A DNA stretch of 64,000 nt from assembly GCF_024594815.1 (NCBI RefSeq), contig NZ_JANJOU010000029.1, forward strand, positions 18,965 through 82,964. Direction: 5' to 3'. The notes beneath the pieces are model-generated. The model saw nothing but the letters and a program-made list of their open reading frames with translations. It ran no database searches and was not told where the DNA came from. Shown one piece after another: positions 34,501-43,599 of the stretch (positions within the stretch are counted from its first letter, which is position 1; each line of letters begins with the position of its first letter). The DNA is from Roseomonas populi (lineage in GTDB: Bacteria > Pseudomonadota > Alphaproteobacteria > Acetobacterales > Acetobacteraceae). The position numbers and the translations under genes were made by a program.

Positions 34501-35589
34501 GGCGTTCAGCAGGCCGCGCACGGCCAGCAGCGCCAGGGCGAGCTGCTGCGGCCTGTCCTGCAGCATGGCCTGGCCCAGCCGTGCCAGGGCGGGCCATCCG
34601 TCCGGCGTTGCCAGCCGGCGCGCCAGGGGCAGGAGGAGCATGTCCTCCAGAAGGCCCCGGAACCGTCCAGGATTGTCCGGCGGTGTCTCGCCCATGGCCT
34701 CGGCGAGGGCGGACAAGGCATCCAGCACGGGCGGCGCCAGGGGCTCCGGCAGGGGTTCCTCGTTCTCCGGGATGATTCCTGTCCTGGGCGGCAGGGCGCG
34801 CAGCAGGGCTGGCGGGAGGTGCGACGGCGCTGCTTCCCGCAGCACCGCCTCTGCCGTGGCGACGGGCGGCCCATCACCCGCCGGGGACGCGACGCGAAGG
34901 CTGATCCGTCGCGGCGCCTCCCCGCTCCAGCCCGGGCGGATCTCGATGGCGAAGCCGTGCCCGCCCGGCGCATCCTCGGTCGCACCGCCTGAGGGCAGCC
35001 CGGTGCGGAACGTGCCCACGGGCTCGCCATCGACCTCCAGCGCCAACAGGAGAGGCCGCGAGGGGTCACCCCGGTCCAGGGCCCAGCCCCGGATCAGCCC
35101 ATCCTCCACCGAGAGGATGGCCCCCTCGGGTCGTTCGCCGGATAGGGCTTCCTGCTGCGATGCGTCGCCGGCCGGGCCGTCGTGCGCGGGGCCGCCATGG
35201 TAGGACTTCTCCTCCACGAGCAGCGAGCCCAGGAGAAGGTTGATCCTCCGCTTCACGGCGGCGCGGTGGTCGTTGTTCTGGTAGACGGCACGGGCCAGCT
35301 CGATGAAGGACGGGCCGAAGTCGGCGCGGTGCTCGTGCTCGCGGATCGCGTCCTCGATGTCCCAGAGCCGGCGGTTCACCGCCCCCAGCTCGGTCACCAG
35401 CGGCATCAGCCCATCCGCGGCCGCCCCGACCGTCTTTTGCCGGAGCAGGTCCAGTTCCAGCGTGACGTTCCGCAGCGCCTGCGGATCGGACAGCCTCTCC
35501 TGCTTGATCTCGAGGATAGTGATCTTGTCGAGAAGCTCTCCCCAGGAAACCGGCACTTCCAGCGGGCTCGCGTTCGGCCGGGCGTCCAA
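31540..35589 (-). CDS. Multidomain DUF6165-TPR-GT4-GT9 glycosyltransferase
   Basis: 1349 residues. In order: a DUF6165-like domain (about 10-130; VSWGELLDKITILEIKQERL, LWDIEDAIREHE, YQNNDHRAAVKRRIN); a beta-rich carbohydrate-binding-like domain (about 155-250; GLIRGWALDRG, GHGFAIEIRPG); a helical TPR-like region (about 300-590); a GT4-like domain (about 694-1040; CVSRHGVVKFGGGEQFLESM, IYANSEFTRDVLEEAFG, SYHFVESFSRVCIEAQRFGKPVLGS); and a GT9 heptosyltransferase-like domain (about 1048-1345; FISNDSGLMNIANALGIPLTAVFAPTNP, then a Cys cluster CAPCEAG...CRC). GT9 enzymes use ADP-heptose, which the hldE/gmhB/hldD genes 2-10 kb away would make. No transmembrane segment is seen, so it is probably cytosolic. 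The acceptor is unknown. Confidence 0.8.
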   Translation of the reverse strand: MDARPNASPLEVPVSWGELLDKITILEIKQERLSDPQALRNVTLELDLLRQKTVGAAADGLMPLVTELGAVNRRLWDIEDAIREHEHRADFGPSFIELARAVYQNNDHRAAVKRRINLLLGSLLVEEKSYHGGPAHDGPAGDASQQEALSGERPEGAILSVEDGLIRGWALDRGDPSRPLLLALEVDGEPVGTFRTGLPSGGATEDAPGGHGFAIEIRPGWSGEAPRRISLRVASPAGDGPPVATAEAVLREAAPSHLPPALLRALPPRTGIIPENEEPLPEPLAPPVLDALSALAEAMGETPPDNPGRFRGLLEDMLLLPLARRLATPDGWPALARLGQAMLQDRPQQLALALLAVRGLLNARQYEEAAALAGQVVARWPRDHEARFLRGLALLRGRREDEAAELLRGAVLMRPGAGNYRAELSTALRRSALRPGLAPPARTALLEEAAREAETAAGMLPEAVPRLRLTAARCLAELGRPEMALAQLVGLPETVETLEFRSKQLLALNRVPEALRLSERILALDPTRGSALFHLRALRHLAEDEVGEAPARLASLSRVVERGEELFEILPWEDRDGPATRLPGGGALARTLQAVPADWLLLGEVPSPLPADAQEAARRAPSWCGLLRLPGPGGRTIDLWRTELLAGLARSGLLTDAAALGDQLLQVRGDVASWEPGAGDRWAPRPDLRPAGKVLCVSRHGVVKFGGGEQFLESMAEHYAALGYEPMIIGAQAQRAGETGVEGGWPYAFVAPDADAIRRLVLEQRPALVHVLSGLGQEVAEALDFLDVPFVYGVHYWRDCLGATEDDGRFFAAGDRRPIARATFRYVVQRAATIYANSEFTRDVLEEAFGFRAPVLLSLPRDEVPPDDLAMAEALTGGWRDFILLLNTREEKGFGLLLAVARLLPDQPFIALASQSGLEEARRLAAGLPNLRILPRVDRVDLLYRRALAVAVPSYHFVESFSRVCIEAQRFGKPVLGSDKGNVPVLLAESGAVLPEEPGAWAAAIRQLGRDATHRSEAEAKATANAARYAYARQKPALAGIVSTIGDRLLVGVGSGIGNMLHVGPMLRNIARKLGRRVDVVVTEDHRDSLFLLQDEASVNSVFPLRQEVLRRRYDLVFLTHSFGNVRPPFQARATRNARDWRDFDPAGPLHETQYNLESAREVLGIGYGPEDVTDYYVGGLRYAPPGGARIGFHGGSKGGHWVSKRWPGHAELAARLAARGWECASFGVPEEWVEGTLDLTGGTIGEMARAMLSCRYFISNDSGLMNIANALGIPLTAVFAPTNPATRGPLRETSSYVALFKPCAPCEAGPERRAIFDTGACRCIGELPVDVVEVHVLDQLAQLGLAPA

Positions 35590-35697
35590 CGTGCTCTCCA
35601 GCTCAGGGACAGCGCCGGGGGGAGCCGCCTATAACGGCGGCAGACATACATCCGGCGGTTTCGGGCGGAAAGGAGCCCCCCTTGGCCGCCCGGCCTG

Positions 35698-36663
35698 TCA
35701 GAGCCGGGCGGTGATGCGCTCCCGGTGCGCCTCGTCGCCCCAGTGGTGGCGCACGGAGGCGGCCAGGCTTTCCTGCACGCTACGGAACAGCTCCGGCTCC
35801 CGCACCATGGCCCGGAGCGCCGCGATCAGGCCCGACTCGTCCGGGAATGTGCAGAGGCCCGGGACGGGCCCGGCCGCCGGTGCCGCGAGCAGGACGACGC
35901 GCTGGCGCAGCAGCGCGTGGCCGACCACGTCGTGCGGGCGGAACTCGCCGGGAAGGGACCGATTCTCGACGAGCAGCGACGCGCGCCCATAGAAGTCGTT
36001 CCAGTAGTTCCGCCCGGATTGGACCGGGCAGACCTCGATGCCATAGGCCCGGAGCGGCCGGGCCGCAGCCTCCTCGGCCAGCACCACGACGGGGCAGGGC
36101 AGGGACGCGTCCAGGCGGCGGAGGAAATCCCGCTGCTCCACCGCCTGCGCGGCGTCCCGCAGGTGGTAGCCCACGGCCTCGATCCGGTCCGCCGGCGGTA
36201 CCTCCGTGAAGAGGCCGGGGTACAGGCGGACAGGCCAGGCGTCAGGCGCAGGATCGGCTTCCGCCCAGGCCGAGGTCAGCAGCCGGACCTCCCCTTCAGG
36301 GTAAAGGGTGGCGAGGGCGGCCCGGGCCGCCTCCAACTGGCTGTGGCGGGCGACGAGCAGGAGAGCCCGCGCCGCAAGCGGCCTGGCCGGCAGCAGGGCC
36401 ATGCGCTCCAGGCTCTCCAGCCCGTAAAGGATGAGAAGACGGCAATCCCGCGGAGGGGCGTTCAGCAGCGCCTCCGGAGGAAGGCGGCGGGCCTGCCAGC
36501 AGAAGCGTCCCGGCTCCGCCTCGGGCAGGGCCCAGGCAGAGGAGGATAGCCCGTGGGCCCGTTCCGCGCTGACCTGGGTCAGCAAGGCCCAGTTCAGCAG
36601 GCCATCCGATCGGAGGTCGCCGACGTGGAGGACATCCAGCCCTCCGGCCGGGCATGCGGGCAT
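35698..36663 (-). CDS. Uncharacterised protein, possibly GT-B-like
   Basis: 321 residues; I do not recognise a named family with certainty. It begins MPACPAGGLDVLHVGDLRSDGLLNW and alternates beta strands and helices (CRLLILYGL, ARALLLVARHSQLEAARAAL, EVRLLTSAW, PCPVVVLAEEAAARPLRAYGIEV). It ends with FRPHDVVGHALLRQRVVLLA and DESGLIAALRAMV, reminiscent of the C-terminal donor half of GT-B glycosyltransferases. AGGGA lies about 10 bases before the ATG. It is 108 bases upstream of the multidomain GT gene on the same strand and probably co-transcribed with it. Confidence 0.55.
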   Translation of the reverse strand: MPACPAGGLDVLHVGDLRSDGLLNWALLTQVSAERAHGLSSSAWALPEAEPGRFCWQARRLPPEALLNAPPRDCRLLILYGLESLERMALLPARPLAARALLLVARHSQLEAARAALATLYPEGEVRLLTSAWAEADPAPDAWPVRLYPGLFTEVPPADRIEAVGYHLRDAAQAVEQRDFLRRLDASLPCPVVVLAEEAAARPLRAYGIEVCPVQSGRNYWNDFYGRASLLVENRSLPGEFRPHDVVGHALLRQRVVLLAAPAAGPVPGLCTFPDESGLIAALRAMVREPELFRSVQESLAASVRHHWGDEAHRERITARL

Positions 36664-37313
36664 GACGCTTCATTCCCTGCTGTTCCGCCGCAGATACACG
36701 TCGCCCGGCAGCGGCGGGAGATGCTGCCCCGGAGTTCCAGGAGCCTTGGGCCCAGGGCTTGTGGGATGCGCCGAGGAAGGGGTCAACGCCGCGCTCGGCG
36801 CAATCCGCTTTGGCTTGATCCGATGTTCTTTCCCAGGTCATTCTGGCGCGTAAAGATCGGCCCAGCCGCTGGCGCGTCACCGGACGGGATCGCGGTATTT
36901 GCATGCCGCCCGTGGTGTCGGGGTGTGGGCCCGGGATGGAAGACCTATTGCTTCATCAGACCGCCTTCCTCGTCCCAAGCCTCTCTTTCACGATCGTTTC
37001 ACGCGACCATCGGTCCATACATAACCGGCATGTTCACCGGCGTGAAATTCAACAGGCCTGTTTTGCAGCTGCCTGTCTGTGGTCGTCAGGGAGTGCATGA
37101 GAAGGCAGCTGAGCTGGCAGGGCAGGCGATTAAATTTCGGTTAAATATAGAAATTTCTCCTGGGTATAGACGCATCTCAGTCACGGCCTTATATCCGGCG
37201 CACCATCACGCTGCCGTGAGTCGGTGTTTGGCGGGCGTTGCGGCAGCCTTGGCGGTCGGCCGGGGCTTCTCTCGTCCGTGGGTGTCCGGAGCGCGTGGGT
37301 GAAGGGGCATCGC
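36664..37313. promoter_or_regulatory. 650-base non-coding leader between reverse GT-like gene and hldE
   Basis: No credible gene here: the open frames have unnatural Arg/Pro composition and no ribosome-binding sites. From about 36980 to 37200 the DNA becomes AT-rich. It contains a perfect 12-bp palindrome AACAGGCCTGTT (37051-37062), a 9-bp inverted repeat CAGCTGCCT / AGGCAGCTG (37066-37074 and 37103-37111), and A/T runs with TATAGA-like -10 candidates around 37146 and 37163. It probably holds the promoters of hldE (forward) and the GT-like gene (reverse). Confidence 0.5.
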
Positions 37314-38762
37314 ATGATCGACTTCGACGGCCAACGCGTCCTGTGCCTCGGCGACGTGATGCTGGACCGCTTCTACTACGGCCAGATCGACCGCCTCTCG
37401 CCGGAGGCGCCGGTTCCGGTGGTGCGGATGAAGGAGAACCGGGCGATGCTCGGCGGCGCCGGCAACGTGGCCCGCAACATCGCCTCACTCGGCGGCGAGG
37501 CCGTGCTGATGGGCATCGTCGGCGATGACGCCGCAGGGCGGGAGCTGGCCGCGCTGGTCGAGGCCACGCCCGGCATGGTGGACGCCAACATCCGGTCCGC
37601 TACGCGCCCCACCATCTGCAAGACCCGCATCATCGCGACCCACCAGCACGTCGTCCGGCTGGACGAGGAGGTCACGGGCGCCATCGACGCGGCGGATGTC
37701 GCCGCCACCTGCGCGCGCCTGACGGAGAGGCTGCCGGGCTGCGGCGCCCTGATCATCTCGGACTATGCCAAAGGGCTGCTGGGCGAGGAGGTGGTGGGCC
37801 ACGCCATCGCCGAGGCGCGGCGGCTGGGCCTGCCCGTCTTCGTTGACCCCAAGCGGGACGACTTCGCTTTCTACGCCGGCGCCTCCGTCCTCACCCCGAA
37901 CCTGAAGGAACTGCGCGCCGCCGCCCGGGCGCCGGTGGAGACGGAGGAGCAGGTGGCGGAGGCCGCCCGCGCCCTGCTCGGCCCCGCGCGCGCCGGCGCC
38001 ATCCTCGTCACCCGCTCCGAGAAGGGGATGCTGCTGGTGGAGGCCGATGGCGGAGTCCACTCCGTGCCCGCCCACGCCAAGGAGGTGTTCGACGTCTCCG
38101 GCGCGGGCGACACGGTGATCGCAGTCACCGCCCTCTCGGTCGCGGCCGGCTATGCCCTGCCGCAGGCGATGCGCATCGCCAACGCGGCCGCCGGCGTGGT
38201 GGTCGGCAAGCTCGGCACGGCCACGCTCGACATGGAGGAGCTGCTGGCTGCCGTGGAGGCCGATGCGGCCGAGGCGACGGGCTTCCCCGGCAAGGTGGCC
38301 ACCGTCGCCCAGGCCATCTCAACGATCGAGGGGTGGCGCCGCCGGGGCCTGGAGATCGGCTTCACCAACGGCTGCTTCGACATCCTGCACCGCGGCCACG
38401 TCACCATGCTCCAGGCGGCCCGCGCGGCCTGCGACCGGCTGGTGGTGGCGCTGAACACGGATGCCAGCGTGGCGCGCCTCAAGGGGCCGAGCCGCCCCGT
38501 GAACCCGCTGGAGGACCGCCAGGCCGTGATCGCCGCCCTGCAGGCCGCCGACCTCGTCGTCTGCTTCGACGAGGACACGCCGCTGGATCTCATCACCCGC
38601 CTGCAGCCCGACATCCTCTTCAAGGGTGCCGACTACCGGGCAGAGGACGTGGTGGGCGGCGACGTGGTCCGCGCCCGCGGTGGCCGCGTCACCCTGCTCG
38701 ACCTCGTGCCCGGCCGCTCCACCACCAACATCATCGCCCGCAGCCGGGCCCTGGTGGGTTGA
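37314..38762 (+). CDS. hldE: Bifunctional heptose 7-phosphate kinase/heptose 1-phosphate adenylyltransferase
   Basis: 482 residues. The PfkB/ribokinase domain (1-315) has [31 protein letters not shown] and the anion hole/catalytic base motif [10 protein letters not shown]. The cytidylyltransferase-like domain (about 340-480) has [18 protein letters not shown] (the HxGH nucleotide motif). It makes D-glycero-D-manno-heptose 1,7-bisphosphate and later ADP-D-glycero-D-manno-heptose. Length and two-domain layout match E. coli HldE. ATG 37314 has GAAGGGG upstream. The GmhB gene follows at once. No gmhA is visible in the window. Confidence 0.95.
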   Translation: MIDFDGQRVLCLGDVMLDRFYYGQIDRLSPEAPVPVVRMKENRAMLGGAGNVARNIASLGGEAVLMGIVGDDAAGRELAALVEATPGMVDANIRSATRPTICKTRIIATHQHVVRLDEEVTGAIDAADVAATCARLTERLPGCGALIISDYAKGLLGEEVVGHAIAEARRLGLPVFVDPKRDDFAFYAGASVLTPNLKELRAAARAPVETEEQVAEAARALLGPARAGAILVTRSEKGMLLVEADGGVHSVPAHAKEVFDVSGAGDTVIAVTALSVAAGYALPQAMRIANAAAGVVVGKLGTATLDMEELLAAVEADAAEATGFPGKVATVAQAISTIEGWRRRGLEIGFTNGCFDILHRGHVTMLQAARAACDRLVVALNTDASVARLKGPSRPVNPLEDRQAVIAALQAADLVVCFDEDTPLDLITRLQPDILFKGADYRAEDVVGGDVVRARGGRVTLLDLVPGRSTTNIIARSRALVG

Positions 38763-38767
38763 GCGGC

Positions 38768-39280
38768 GTGGCCGCGCCGGACCAGGCTCGCCCAGCCGCC
38801 TTCCTGGACCGGGACGGCGTGCTGATCGTCGATGACGGCTACCCGCACGACCCGGCCAAAGTGCAGTGGATCCCCGGCGCGAAGGAGGCCGTGCGCCACC
38901 TGAACGAGGCGGGCTACCTCGTCTTCGTGGTGACGAACCAGGCCGGCGTCGCCCGCGGCTACTACACCGAGGAAGCGGTGCACCGGCTGCACGCCTGGAT
39001 GGCCGCCGAGCTGGCCGAGGCCGGCGCGCGCATCGACGCTTTCGAGTACTGCCCGAACCACCCGGAGGCAGCGGTGGAGGCCTACCGGCGCGTCTGCCAC
39101 CGCCGCAAGCCAGCGCCCGGCATGATCCTCAACCTGCTCTCCGCCTGGCCGGTGGAGCGGGACGGGTCCTTCATGATCGGCGACCGCGAAACAGACATGC
39201 AGGCCGCACAAGCCGCGGGAATACCGGGACACCTGTTCGCGTCCGGCAATCTCAAAGGCTTCGTTCAAGGCCTGATTTAG
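38768..39280 (+). CDS. gmhB: D-glycero-D-manno-heptose 1,7-bisphosphate 7-phosphatase
   Basis: 170 residues, HAD-IIIA phosphatase from GTG 38768 (an in-frame TTG at 38759 is possible). Motif I is [15 protein letters not shown], motif [13 protein letters not shown], and motif [15 protein letters not shown]. It removes the C7 phosphate between the two HldE steps. The zinc loop that GmhB enzymes carry (pattern C-x-H ... C-x-C) reads CPNHPEA...VCHRRKP here, so one His and one Cys ligand appear to be replaced by Asn and Arg. Operon with hldE, 5 bases after its stop. Confidence 0.88.
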   Translation: MAAPDQARPAAFLDRDGVLIVDDGYPHDPAKVQWIPGAKEAVRHLNEAGYLVFVVTNQAGVARGYYTEEAVHRLHAWMAAELAEAGARIDAFEYCPNHPEAAVEAYRRVCHRRKPAPGMILNLLSAWPVERDGSFMIGDRETDMQAAQAAGIPGHLFASGNLKGFVQGLI

Positions 39281-39402
39281 GCGCCAGCTGCCCGATCAGG
39301 GCGTCCATGCCCCCTGGCTGCGCCGGAGCTTGTCAACAGGGCTGAGTCGGCCGAAATGCGTTGCTCGCGTCCGTCATTCCCGTGCGCTCCGACAACACCG
39401 CT

Positions 39403-40572
39403 TCAGGCACGGCCAACCAGCTTCCGGTGCGACACCAGAATGCTCGCTGTCAGGTGGTACAGGCTGCTGGCGGGCGCCGGCTCCTTCGTTGCCCTTCCAT
39501 CCACACCGATCCGCTCGAACCAGAGCCCTCTCGGGTTCGGGGTGAAGTATTGCTGCAGGGCGTCGTAGGCCCGGATGATGCTGTCCGGCGTTGCGTCGGG
39601 CCGCAGGACCTCGGACTTCAGCCGCTCCGTTTGCGGCCAGAGGCGCGAGCCCGGGCCCTTGAGGCTTCCGTCGCTCCAGACCTCATCAAAGGCCGTACCG
39701 AGTCGCTGATTGACACCGTGGCGATCGACGAAGGCGAGCAGATCCCGCTCCGCCCCGCCGAGGACATCCGCGGGGACGATAGCATTCGCGCCGGCAAGCC
39801 CTCGGTACCAATGGATCAGCCACACCCACTCGCAGTGATGGCCCGGCTCGACGACGTGGCGGCCGCCCTCACGCTGGGCGACGAGTTCCCCGTCGAAGAA
39901 CTCCGGCAGGGTTCCTGTCGCCGGGTCGCGGAAGCGGTTGAGGAAGAGCCTGACCATTTCCCCGGCGCGTTCCAGGAACACGGCCTCGCCGAACGCCTCG
40001 AACGCAGCCAGGAAGGCCTCGAGCAGGTGCATGTGCGGATTCTGCCGGCGCGGCAGGGCAGGCGGCAGGCTTTCCAGGTAGCCCCCCGCCGGATGCGCGA
40101 ATTCCTCGTCCAGGTAGCGCACCAGCGCCAGCGCCTCCTGCCGGAGCGCATCGCCCGGCAGCAGGCGCGAGGCGCTGGACAGTGCCAGCAGCACGAAGGC
40201 GTGGTCGTAGAGGTCGCGGTTGCCGTCGATCACCGCGCCGTCCAGGTCGAAGCGCTGCGCATAGCCGCCATCCGCCTGGCGCGCCCGGTCTCGCAGGAAC
40301 GCCACGCCGAGTTCCACGGCCTCCGCCGCGTGCGGCACACCCAGCGCATGTGCCTCCGCGAAGACGAAGACCTGCCGGGACACGACGCGCAACCGCCGGA
40401 ACGCCGCCGGGCTTCGCAGCGTGTGCAGTTCCAGGCTCTCACGGAAGCCACCACGGGCCCAATCCACCCCGTGCTCAAGCCAGAGAGGCCACGCGGCATT
40501 CCTCAGCCAGGAGACCGCTTCCTCCGATGCGCTCAGCACCGAGGCGTTCGTCCCTGTCATGTCACTGATCAT
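39403..40572 (-). CDS. AGE-family epimerase/isomerase (N-acylglucosamine 2-epimerase-like)
   Basis: 389 residues. The family is an (alpha/alpha)6 barrel; visible family segments are ARGGFRESL, RRLRVVSRQVFVFAEAHALG, NRDLYDHAFVLLALS, NPHMHLLEAFLAA, EPGHHCEWVWLIHWY and RLWPQTERLKSE. The conserved His residues in the HMHLLEA and GHHCEW motifs are the usual catalytic ones. Members interconvert mannose/glucose/fructose forms or epimerise N-acylglucosamine. The start is ambiguous: 40572, 40560 and an upstream frame to 40650 are all possible; I chose 40572. It converges on gmhB and is divergent from hldD, which suggests a role in sugar supply. Confidence 0.82.
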   Translation of the reverse strand: MISDMTGTNASVLSASEEAVSWLRNAAWPLWLEHGVDWARGGFRESLELHTLRSPAAFRRLRVVSRQVFVFAEAHALGVPHAAEAVELGVAFLRDRARQADGGYAQRFDLDGAVIDGNRDLYDHAFVLLALSSASRLLPGDALRQEALALVRYLDEEFAHPAGGYLESLPPALPRRQNPHMHLLEAFLAAFEAFGEAVFLERAGEMVRLFLNRFRDPATGTLPEFFDGELVAQREGGRHVVEPGHHCEWVWLIHWYRGLAGANAIVPADVLGGAERDLLAFVDRHGVNQRLGTAFDEVWSDGSLKGPGSRLWPQTERLKSEVLRPDATPDSIIRAYDALQQYFTPNPRGLWFERIGVDGRATKEPAPASSLYHLTASILVSHRKLVGRA

Positions 40573-40773
40573 ACGTTGAGTGTCTCGGTTGCGCGGCAGC
40601 AGCGGCGTGCTGCGCGATCTTCGCGTTCCACGAATGCAATCACCTTTCATCCCGTAGGTAAACCACCGGGGCTCCCCCGGGCTGACGGGGCCGTTGTCAG
40701 GCCATAGAATATCGCAACGTCACCGGCACGCGCCGTGCTCCATGTCGCCCGGGACCGAGAGGAGTGTCTCGCT

Positions 40774-41757
40774 TTGCTACTGCTGACCGGAGCCGCCGGC
40801 TTCATCGGATCCAACCTGCTCGCCCGCCTCAACGAATCAGGCGTGACGGACGTCGTCCTCTGCGACGTGCTCGGAACCGCTGGCAAGTGGCAGAACCTGC
40901 GCAAGCATGAGTTCAGCGACTTCGTCCCGATCGAGGCGCTGAGGGACTGGCTGCCGACGGCGCCGGAGTTGGAGGCCGTCATTCATCTTGGCGCCAACTC
41001 CGATACCACGGCCACCGACGGCGACGAGGTGATGGACCACAATTTCGGTCACTCGCTGATGCTGTGGCGCCACTGCACGGAAGCGGGCATCCCCTTCATC
41101 TACGCCTCCTCCGCCGCAACCTATGGCAACGGCGATTCCGGCTTCATCGATGGCGACACGCCGGAATTCCTCGCCGGGCTCAAGCCGCTGAACCTCTACG
41201 GCTGGAGCAAGCACGTCTTCGACCGGCGCGTGGCCCGCGAGGTGGAGCAGGGGCGCCGGACGCCCTCGCGCTGGTACGGGCTGAAGTTCTTCAACGTTTA
41301 CGGCCCGAACGAGTACCACAAGGCGCACATGCGCAGCGGCGTCTTCAACGTGACGACGACCGTCCTGCGCGGGGAGCCGGCCCGCCTGTTCGCCTCGGAC
41401 CGCGCTGATTACCCCGATGGCGGGCAGTCCCGCGACTTCGTCTATGTGGACGACATCTGCGACATCATCCTCTGGCTGCTTCGGAGCACGGCCGCGTCGG
41501 GTCTCTACAACCTTGGTTCCAGCAAGGCCCGGAGCTGGGCGGACCTCGCCAGGACAGTCTTCGCCGCGCTCGGGCGCGAACCGAACATCGAGTTCATCCC
41601 GATGCCGGAAAACCTGCGCGGCCGCTACCAGTACTGGACCGAGGCGGACATGTCGAAGCTCCGCCGCGCCGGCTACAATGCTCCGCTGACATCGCTGGAG
41701 GAGGGCGTCACCCGCTACGTGACGCAGTACCTCGCCAGCGAGGATCAGTACCGCTGA
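40774..41757 (+). CDS. hldD: ADP-L-glycero-D-manno-heptose 6-epimerase
   Basis: 327 residues, extended SDR. The start is a TTG at 40774: AGAGGAG sits 9 bases upstream and it places the Rossmann motif LLLTGAAGFIGSNL at the very N-terminus; the upstream GTG at 40735 would add 13 unconserved residues. Other motifs: NSDTTATDGDEVMDHNF, YASSAATYGNGDSGF, LNLYGWSKHVFDRRV (Y-x3-K), GLKFFNVYGPNEYHKAHMRS and SRDFVYVDDI. HldD converts ADP-D-glycero- to ADP-L-glycero-D-manno-heptose, the donor for heptosyltransferases. It completes the pathway begun by hldE and gmhB. Confidence 0.93.
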   Translation: MLLLTGAAGFIGSNLLARLNESGVTDVVLCDVLGTAGKWQNLRKHEFSDFVPIEALRDWLPTAPELEAVIHLGANSDTTATDGDEVMDHNFGHSLMLWRHCTEAGIPFIYASSAATYGNGDSGFIDGDTPEFLAGLKPLNLYGWSKHVFDRRVAREVEQGRRTPSRWYGLKFFNVYGPNEYHKAHMRSGVFNVTTTVLRGEPARLFASDRADYPDGGQSRDFVYVDDICDIILWLLRSTAASGLYNLGSSKARSWADLARTVFAALGREPNIEFIPMPENLRGRYQYWTEADMSKLRRAGYNAPLTSLEEGVTRYVTQYLASEDQYR

Positions 41758-41845
41758 GCCTGTTCCGGACAGGGCCCGGCAGCAGTCCCCTGGAAGGGAA
41801 GGGCACCGGAGTTCCTGGGCTGGCCAGAGCGCCCCGGGAACTTCA

Positions 41846-41874
41846 GCGAGGGTTGGACAGTTTCCAACCCTTGC
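41846..41874 (+). terminator. Strong hairpin after hldD
   Basis: An 11-bp stem GCGAGGGTTGG / CCAACCCTTGC with a single G-T position and the 7-base loop ACAGTTT, 89 bases after the hldD stop. No T-run follows, as is usual in GC-rich genomes, so it is probably a terminator or 3' end stabiliser. Confidence 0.5.
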
Positions 41875-42015
41875 GAGCGGAAGCCCCTCGGAACGGTGCG
41901 GATACCGGGTAGGTCCGTTGCGACGATCCGGACTTCGCGTCGTTCGGGTTGATGAGGAAGCGGGTAGCCTTGCCTGCGTGCCAGGCACGTGCTCTCCCGC
42001 GCCCTCGCCTGTCAT

Positions 42016-42044
42016 ATGACAATGCAAGTCGTTCGCAGTATATT
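42016..42044 (+). promoter_or_regulatory. Sigma-70-like promoter of fumC
   Basis: ATGACA (42016-42021), a 17-base spacer, then TATATT (42039-42044). Each hexamer matches the consensus at 5 of 6 positions. It lies about 50 bases upstream of the fumC start, in locally AT-rich DNA. Confidence 0.5.
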
Positions 42045-42095
42045 ATTGACGTGAATCGGACCTTCTCAGCCCACCTCGTCCGAAGCGGAGGATGA

Positions 42096-43517
<1,422 letters not shown>

Positions 43518-43544
43518 GCCTCGCTGCCCGGCTCATCCGTTCCG

Positions 43545-43596
43545 TGGCCGGGCCGGTGCCCGGCCATCCCTGGGGCGGCGCGGGAAAAGGCGCCGC
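43545..43596. terminator. Bidirectional terminator between fumC and GntR gene
   Basis: Two adjacent hairpins in the 82-base gap between converging genes. A perfect 9-bp stem TGGCCGGGC / GCCCGGCCA with loop CGGT (43545-43566) is followed by a 7-bp stem GCGGCGC / GCGCCGC with loop GGGAAAAG (43575-43596). This layout suits termination from both directions. Confidence 0.6.
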
Positions 43597-43599
43597 TCC

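Larger units (their letters stand above)
41758..42091. other. Intergenic region hldD-fumC
   Basis: 334 bases without a gene. It holds the hldD terminator hairpin (41846-41874) near its start and an AT-rich promoter for fumC near its end; the middle shows nothing else I can name. Confidence 0.6.

Noticed and set aside
37230..37245. Possible sigma-54 -24/-12 element (TGGCGGGCGTTGC)
   Set aside because: Distance between the GG and GC doublets is two bases too short.
36553..37302. 249-residue forward open frame in the leader of hldE
   Set aside because: No ribosome-binding site, unnatural composition, and the region carries palindromes and AT-rich promoter-like DNA.
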